The notes under the pieces were generated by a model. That model was not told the DNA's origin. It did no database searches and worked only from the letters and a program-made list of their open reading frames with translations. The translations under genes were made by a program, and so were the position numbers. From Heloderma charlesbogerti (taxonomy: Eukaryota > Chordata > Lepidosauria > Squamata > Helodermatidae), in contig JANEZZ010002762.1 in the NCBI GenBank assembly GCA_026122225.1, positions 310,001-374,000 of the forward strand: a DNA stretch of 64,000 nt, in the 5' to 3' direction. Positions 57,598 through 64,000 of this stretch are shown in pieces. Numbering within the stretch: the first letter of the stretch is position 1; every line of letters starts with the position of its first letter.

Positions 57598-57668
57598 CAC
57601 GATGATGGCTATCCTTCCGCCTACATCTCCAACAACCGTGATGGGAGGTTTCTCTTTTGGAATCAGCA
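57598..57668 (-). CDS. PRPSAP2: PRPSAP2 exon ([14 protein letters not shown])
   Basis: A 71-bp exon encoding, after the split methionine, [20 protein letters not shown] and IIV. The acceptor is 'taaatcag' and the donor 'gtg|gtatgt'. The A from the upstream exon plus TG gives the methionine. Confidence 0.95.
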
Positions 57669-57932
57669 CTGATTTAGGAAGGAAAAACAAAAGAGTGGAT
57701 CATATCATATATCCTTCACCTCCTAGCATTCTTCCCCTGTATTCTTATGTACAGGATGTTATCAGTAGATACGTTCCCCCTGGTGCTGCCTAGGTAGAGG
57801 GCATCCCAGAGGACACAACTGGTTTTGAATTTGTATTTCTGAATCTGAATTCCGACTCCTTGGTATACTACAAGCAGCAAAGCTCTCCAAAGCACAGAGA
57901 CTCTGCGGGGGTGAGAATCCTTCTCTAAGAAA

Positions 57933-58009
57933 GGAGAAATAGGTTCGGATGGACAGAGTTAACCGGCAAGTGTTCAGTTTTATGCTTCATCGAGAATCCA
58001 TTTCTCTCC
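57933..58009. repeat. Possible diverged copy of the 11.7-kb hairpin family
   Basis: The block 'ggagaaataggttcggatg' and the reverse-complement block 'catcgagaatccatttctc' resemble the arms at 11719-11811, but the interior differs. Confidence 0.4.
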
Positions 58010-58897
58010 TACATTTCTTCCACTAGCTGAGCCGCATTGGCTAATATTTCATCCGTTTTCAAGCTCTGCCACACTAAATGGTTCCCAACGTATGCAAAGA
58101 TACCGCTCCAACGTGCACACACCACCACGTTTTATTTTTACGTTTCTGTGCTGCCTCTCTGCCCTCAGGATGGTCAAGAACGCACTGGGCCAGCTCGCAT
58201 GTCATGGTAAGCTGGAATTGCTGAGAAGCCAGGGTTTGTTCTTGGCTTATGATTCTAGCTTGTTAGGAAAGCAACAAGCTAGAGATCCCGGTTTGGACAG
58301 AACACTTAACAACCATGGACGGAGGTTCGCCGGTTTGTTTAGCCACTTACGCTGGAAGGAGGAGACAAGCAGGAGAGATCAAGAAGCACGCTTGCTTGTT
58401 CATGATAAGTGAAAATCCTTAGCCATTCTGGCTTACTATGACATGTAAACCAGTCCACTACATAGAGGGGAAGAGTGCAAGCTAGTGTCCCAAAAGCGGG
58501 TGAGATTTCTTGAGATAGGGCATTTTAAGTTGCTGTTTGACAACACAGCTGCAGAAAATGGCCTTCAATTCGTCGTTAACAAGGCAGTTACAATTTTGGA
58601 GCCCAAAATACGTAACCTGCACTTCTCTCTTGTGGAGAAACTGTGCTAGTTAGAGATAAAGGACCTGGAGGCAGAACTAAGTTTCTCATTTCACATAAAT
58701 GATTCCAAGTCATGGGCCTCTTTTTTCTTTAATCATGTTTTAACTTTTTATTATTTAAAGTTTGTAAAAGTACAGCTTAATATACAATATGTTACTTTCA
58801 AGATACAGAAATTGTGCCACTGGAAGTCACTTATAGAATGTCTCTCCAAAATTTAAGTTGCCTGTCAGATGGATCATGTGTTTCTAATTTTGCATAA

Positions 58898-59145
58898 TTA
58901 TTTATTTATCTATTTATTACATTTATATCCTGCATCTTTTCCTCCTTAAGGAGTCCAAGGCGGCATACACAATCCTCCTCCTCTCTATTTTATCCTCACA
59001 ACAGCAACCCTGTCAGGTAGTTTGGGCTGGGAGTCTGTGACTGGCCCAAAATCACCCAGGGAGCTTCATGGCTGAGTGGGGACTAGAACCTGGGTCTCCC
59101 AACTCGGAGTCCAACCCTCCAGCCACTACACCACACTGGCTCTCC
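58898..59145 (-). repeat. tRNA-headed squamate SINE, minus orientation
   Basis: On the minus strand it has the 'gtggtgtagtggctgg' head and the 'ttctagtccccactcagcc' B-box region. The tail is 'aggatataaatgtaataaat'. Confidence 0.88.
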
Positions 59146-59217
59146 AGTGGGAACCACCCTGTTATAAACCTGTGCCAAGTTTCAAGTCATCTTGACATTT
59201 TTACGTTATGTGTCAGC

Positions 59218-59343
59218 TGCTAAGCAGGGTCAGTCCTGGTTAGTACTTGGATGGGAGACCGCCTAGGAATCAGGCTTCCTGCATTGAGCAGGGGGTTGGA
59301 CTCGATGGTCTTGTTGGCCTCTTCCAACCCTATGATTCCATGA
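59218..59343 (+). mobile_element. 5S-rRNA-like segment fused to CR1 3' end
   Basis: Positions 59218-59270 match the 3' half of vertebrate 5S rRNA ('taagcagggtc', 'ctggttagtacttggatggg', 'agaccgcct') with about three changes; the internal control region is included. A CR1 3' end follows directly ('caggcttcctgcattgagca' to 'tatgattccatgag'). It looks like a SINE3-type structure, truncated at the 5' side. Confidence 0.8.
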
Positions 59344-59777
59344 GAGTACCAGTGACCCTATTCTATTCATCCATCTTACTTTCTGATAGTCCATCACCTG
59401 TTTCCCAGTGGGCTGTCATGGGCCTCATTCAAGGATTTTAATTCATTTACAAACAGGTAATCCATGGCAGATTTCACTTCCTAACAAAAGGCGGCAACAC
59501 CTACTGGTCACTTTCAAAGGCTGTCTTTGCAGAAGTTTACAGCTTCTACAACAAACAACTTGGAGAGTGACAGAGCAAGACAAACGAAAGCTCTATGGAA
59601 TCAGAAGCTTCACAGAACTGTAAAAATCCAGAGCTAGAAGTGTAACTGCTACCCATAATTCAGTAAAGTGGCCCCCAGGAATCTTTGCTTGCTCTTCTCT
59701 GCTTGGGCCCCAACCTAGGTTCTGTTTCTTGGTCATGTTAGAGACAGCAGCCTGGGCACTGGCTTTTATACATATAA

Positions 59778-60000
59778 AGAGCCAGGATGGCGTAGTGGCT
59801 AGAGTGCTAGACTGGAGATGCAGGTTCTAGTCTCCAGTCGGCCACGAAAGGTCCCTAGATGACTTTGGGCCGGTAACAGACTCTCAGCCCAACCTACCTC
59901 ACAGGGTTTGTTGTGAGGATAAAATGGAGAGGAGTATTATGTATGCCACCTTGGGCTCCTTAAGGAGGAAAAGAGGTGGAATATAAATGAAATAAATAAA
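59778..60000 (+). repeat. tRNA-headed squamate SINE
   Basis: The head is 'gatggcgtagtggctagagt', the B-box region 'caggttctagtctcc', and the end 'aggtggaatataaatgaaat'. Confidence 0.85.
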
Positions 60001-60426
60001 TAAGTACGTACGTAAGTACCTTCAGTAGGCTGTCTTCACAGCAATGAGCAAGAGGGGAGAGGAGACGGGGGGAATCAACCTGGGCCTAATAGCCACATTT
60101 CAAAACCACCACAGCACACTTCAGCGCCCTCATGCATTGCCTCATTCTGTACCATACCACACTGAGACAGAAGAGGGCCGAAAATGGGATCTTCCTGATC
60201 ATGTTCAATGCCGCACATGCCGAATCATGGTTCCATAGATACAGGGGGCATAACGTATTTGTCCCATAAATGGAACTGGAAAAGGCCGAGTGCAGAGCCA
60301 AACTCCCAAATTTTCCACCAGAAAGCTCCACCGTTGCCTAAACGCTGTAGCTTGCATGAGAAAGCCACCTGTTGTACAGACAACGCACCTCCAGAGAAGC
60401 ACATGCTCTCACGTGCAGCTACTTAC

Positions 60427-60575
60427 TGGGTATCTCTAAGCTAGGATGAATGGCAGCAACACTTTTGGCTGTCGGGGGTGAATGGCGGCCATCCACCAGG
60501 TCAGACTCCGCGTCTTGAGCCTCCCCGTGGATCACAGCAATCCCCAGTCTCAAGCGCTCTGCAAATGATTGTGCC
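60427..60575 (-). CDS. PRPSAP2: PRPSAP2 exon ([15 protein letters not shown])
   Basis: A 149-bp exon encoding [40 protein letters not shown] and AIHPSLEIP plus one A. The acceptor is 'tgtctttag' and the donor 'ccca|gtaagt'. The [18 protein letters not shown] stretch is a PRPSAP insertion missing from PRPS enzymes. It separates this protein from the catalytic subunits. Confidence 0.97.
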
Positions 60576-61309
60576 CTAAAGACAACACAAGACAACACTG
60601 TCAACACACCTCAACACTGACATGAAATATAGGAGAGAAACATCAAAGAATGATGCAAAGAATGGATGGTTTTCCTCCCCTATGGATTTTAGTTGATGGT
60701 TGCGGACTGAGGTCAGCCCAAGTCAATGCCAAAAGACCAACAGGCTCATGCCAGCATCAGTTCCACTTACCATCTTTGTGCTCTTTTGTATTTCTGTTCT
60801 AAACAAAGATTAAAGGCCATCTCACCTATATTTATTGTGAACTGCCGAGGGATTTTATTATAAGTGTCACAAATAAATACGTAAATAAAAATATTACACA
60901 GCAAACAATCCAGGCTGACTACCACGTACTGACCAGCCAAGCTCTCACAAGTATACTTGTGTGGAACACAACTTTCCACAAACACCTGTTTTGTCACATT
61001 CATATTTTACATTTGGAAACCCTAGTAGGACCTTGGAAGCAGGGCGACGCTCTCACAGCACAGCGATCAGTTTTAACCTCACATTACCAGCAAGTCTGAG
61101 ACCGCCCAGTATTTTTGGTACTGCACACAGATGTTCCGCAGAAGAGCCAACGTGTCTTCCTACTTGTTTTCCCATTGCTGTTGCATATGCTTCTTAGAAG
61201 TGGGACAACAAGGTATTTTGTCAGATACTTTATGAGTGTCTTTTGTATTGTATTTTATTCTTTTAGCTTTTGTAATCCACCAAGAGAATGTCTTTTATTG
61301 GGCAGATAA

Positions 61310-61345
<36 letters not shown>

Positions 61346-61517
61346 AGCCGCTTTATTACTAGAAGCATACAAAAGTTGAGATTTTCTGCTAATACCCGCT
61401 GCCTCCTCCTGCAGTTTGTCAGAAGTAATCTTAACCCCTGTACAGTTGCAAATTTCAGATGTTAAAGTTAGTTGGCTCTACAGTTAAATGGTTCTGAAGA
61501 GTAAACGATCCACCCAC
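60576..61517. other. PRPSAP2: PRPSAP2 intron
   Basis: It contains LINE-tail-like ends with an AAAT run at 61306-61344. Nothing else is recognised. Confidence 0.65.
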
Positions 61518-61573
61518 CTCTTTGCAGATGCAGGAGATTTGGCCACAATCACAGCATTCCTGTAGTCTGGAAT
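61518..61573 (-). CDS. PRPSAP2: PRPSAP2 exon (IPDYRNAVIVAKSP)
   Basis: A 56-bp exon encoding IPDYRNAVIVAKSPASAK plus AG. The acceptor is 'ttttaacag' and the donor 'agag|gtgggt'. The AG joins the G of the next exon to give arginine. Confidence 0.95.
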
Positions 61574-62093
61574 CTGTTAAAAAAAAGTGCCCCATACACA
61601 AAGTTGTCATTTTCACCTCACCTTTCGCAGTGGAAATTTAAGATTGCCCCCATACTGGTTTTGCGATAATGGAAACTCCTAACACAAAATTTAAACATTG
61701 CTTCCCCTTCTTTTTCCGACATGCCTTTCCCCTTTAGAGAACTTTCCCAAAGTGTACGAGGCTCCTGTTACAGGCTGTCTGGGGTGTCCCAAACAGGAAA
61801 CATCCCTGTAAAAGGGCTTGGGATGCACCAAAATGCTGTAGGTCCCAAACTGCTGATTTCCAAAGCCAATGAAATGCCAGTTGTCAACACCTTATCTGTC
61901 CCCATCCCTGCAACCAAACATTCACGTTTGATCCTCATCTTGATCACAGGTGGGGACAGTTACACTCAAAAGAAGGACTGCCCATCTTACTCCCTGGGCC
62001 TAGGATGGGAAGTGCAGAGATCATCCAGCCCACCCCATTTAGCTTGGAAGCAGATGAGATGTAATAAATGAAATGAAACGTGGCTTTGCTCAC
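61574..62093. other. PRPSAP2: PRPSAP2 intron
   Basis: No repeat or exon is recognised in this 520-bp stretch. Confidence 0.6.
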
Positions 62094-62209
62094 CTCTTCT
62101 TGGATGTACTGTAGCAAAAACGGAGATGCTCTTAGGTTGTCAACTGGGACATTGAAGAACCCTTGGATTTCCTTCTGATGTAAGTCCATAGTGATCAGGT
62201 GAGTCAGAC
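62094..62209 (-). CDS. PRPSAP2: PRPSAP2 exon ([18 protein letters not shown])
   Basis: A 116-bp exon encoding [38 protein letters not shown]. The acceptor is 'cttcccaaag' and the donor 'gag|gtgagc'. ITMDLH...IQGFF is the PRPS-fold motif that in the enzymes carries metal/ATP-site residues (for example the histidine of MDLH). The first two bases complete a glycine with the upstream exon, which lies right of the window. Confidence 0.97.
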
Positions 62210-64000
62210 CTTTGGGAAGACCGAGGGAACCAATACTTTAAATGTCAGAACCATAAGAAATATGTGGCAGATAATATAGACACAGTCCTGAAGCAGCGGT
62301 AATCTAGGAAGTATTTATTCCACAATAAATATTAGAATTCATACTTTAAATATCTGCCTATATACATATAGTAAATCCTGCATCTTTTACATTTATATCC
62401 CACCGAGCGGGGAAGGGGCTCACTGGCACATGGCCATCCCTGCCCCGACTTTATTCTCATAACACCCCTGGGAAGTAAGTTGGGCTGAGAATGACTAGCT
62501 CTGTCAGCCGTGTGGCTGGGTGGGGGGTTGGAAGCTGGTCTCCCCAATCCTCCTCCGAGACGCCAGCCCACCCAGAAGGCAAGCGACACCGCACAACGGT
62601 GCTTCCATGGGCAGCAGTCTCCCCTCAGCAGCAAAAGGGGGAAAGGGAGTCCCTGTATGTCATCAGCTCAGCACCAATTTGCTCAACACAGAGGCAGGCC
62701 ACGGATGGCTCACGTTCTCCACCGCCACCCCACGCCCTGCCTCCAAGGGCTGCCTGTGAGGCTGCAGAGGGACATGCTGAACCAGTGCCACATTATGGAA
62801 GCAGCTCACTGGCAGAGCAGAGATGAGACAACAGCCTCCTAAGCAGCTACCTGCAGGAGTGACCTAGTGCCACCTTTACTCATTGGAATGCTCAACTAAC
62901 AGGAGGGAAAAAGAAATGCCTGGCAACTCTGGTGGGTTCCGCCTCTCCTACAGCAGATAGCTCGCTGCTGATGCACACAAGAAAAAGTTCCAGAGATACC
63001 TCTGGCATGGTGCACAATTCCTCACATAACACCTTCTCCTTGCATGCTATTGCCTTGATCAGCCTGGGCCTGGCTAGTGCTCAAATGGGAGGGTGCTGGG
63101 AACCTAAATATGCTGCTTGTAGTTCCTTGACTGAAGGGCACAAGAGCGTATGAACTATCTGGAATGGCCGATGCTAGCTGCTCAAATAAATCATTAAAAC
63201 GTTTGGAGAGAGAAACCTAACAAGCGCTCCTTCTCTCTGCCCAGATATCTGAGGATATTCTGTGATTGTTAAATTGTATGCTGTCCTGAGAATCTTGATA
63301 CTGAAAGATGGCTTACAAATGCACTAAAAAATATGTGAATAACGGAAATAGATTTATTGTACTTTTGAAATGATTGTTATAAGTAACAACACAATCGTAT
63401 GTCTACTAGTAGGTACATGGGTATAGGATTACAGCCTAAACAGTACTTCTAGAGATACTGACCTTCTAAGACTTTTGACTAAGGTGTGTTTATCTCATAG
63501 GTTGTAACTTTCCCCTCATTAGTATTATCCATTTCCCGTATATAATGCCTTTCTTTTCAATAGTTAGTATTTGGCAGGTTAACTATTATTTTACAATGCA
63601 ATTGTGTTATGCCCTGGGGTTGTGCCCAGTGAGTTGTACCAATGTTAGCCTAACGTAATCCCATTCCGTTCAATGACTCTACGTAGGACTAACATTGGAT
63701 ACAACCCCTGGTGAATATTTCCTTACAAAATGTCAACTAATGTTTTAAACATCTAAAAACAACAGAAGGTGCAGCCAATTCACAGATCAAGAATCAGATC
63801 TGGACTGCCAGCCTAAGCGTGCTAAGATGAAACTGCCAAACGTCTGGGTATGAGGCGAGATTCATTCCCCAAAAACCTAAGAAAAGGGAAGTGACTACGT
63901 ATAAGTGGACAGAAGAGTTTGCGAAACACATGAAGCTGGCAGAAGAGCCGTCAGAACTGTTACCACCACCAGCCATTCCAGCAGGCTGAGCTGAGAGAGC
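62210..64000. other. PRPSAP2: PRPSAP2 upstream intron, no exon seen
   Basis: The exon expected next (ending in an MMCKAG-type stretch) was not found on the minus strand. A decayed tRNA-headed SINE in minus orientation lies at 62388-62550. The rest, including the last 1 kb, shows nothing recognised. Confidence 0.6.

Larger units (their letters stand above)
57669..60426. other. PRPSAP2: PRPSAP2 intron
   Basis: It holds a possible second copy of the 11.7-kb hairpin family (57933-58009), two tRNA-headed SINEs in opposite orientation (58898-59145 and 59778-60000) and a 5S-like/CR1 chimera (59218-59343). About 58010-58890 shows nothing recognised. Confidence 0.65.

Noticed and set aside
59218..59270. 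5S rRNA gene
   Set aside because: The 5' half is missing and the segment runs into CR1 sequence, so it is a retroelement piece rather than a gene.

Overview
This is a eukaryotic nuclear window, with split genes, GT-AG introns and many interspersed repeats. The repeat set points to a squamate reptile (lizard or snake). It has CR1 and L2 LINE fragments, two BovB (RTE) 3' ends, tRNA-headed SINEs ending in a run like 'ggcgggatataaat', a second SINE family with an alanine-tRNA-like head, and several families of hAT-type MITEs and foldback elements. The species cannot be named from the sequence alone.

Three protein genes are supported, all partial in the window. FAM83G (PAWS1) is on the + strand with three exons (2787-2911, 3599-5041, 19607-19982) and reaches its stop codon; its 5' exons lie left of the window. 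SLC5A10 (SGLT5, a sodium-coupled mannose/fructose carrier) is on the - strand with exons 1-9 (48561 down to 11961); the last exons lie left of the window. PRPSAP2 (the 41-kDa PRPP-synthetase-associated protein) is on the - strand with its last six coding exons (62209 down to 52563); its 5' exons lie to the right. From memory, the order and orientation match the human 17p11.2 neighbourhood PRPSAP2-SLC5A10-FAM83G. Every exon pair joins in phase: the FAM83G exons total 1944 nt (648 codons with stop), SLC5A10 exons 1-9 total 988 nt, and the PRPSAP2 exons total 698 nt.

FAM83G and SLC5A10 are interleaved on opposite strands. SLC5A10 exon 9 lies inside the last FAM83G intron. The FAM83G stop codon is 120 bp from SLC5A10 exon 8, so the FAM83G 3' UTR probably runs antisense across that exon. 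SLC5A10 and PRPSAP2 are head-to-tail, about 4 kb apart from stop to start codon.

The rest is introns and one intergenic stretch filled with repeats. The more unusual items are a 30-bp in-place inversion within a CR1 reverse-transcriptase relic, a 5S-rRNA/CR1 chimeric retroelement, a nested L2/BovB/MITE locus, a MITE family with TAGGGATGT ends and 8-bp target duplications, and several near-perfect intronic hairpins. I saw no bacterial-type system, CRISPR array, rRNA operon or intact tRNA gene, and nothing that is clearly a new gene system.
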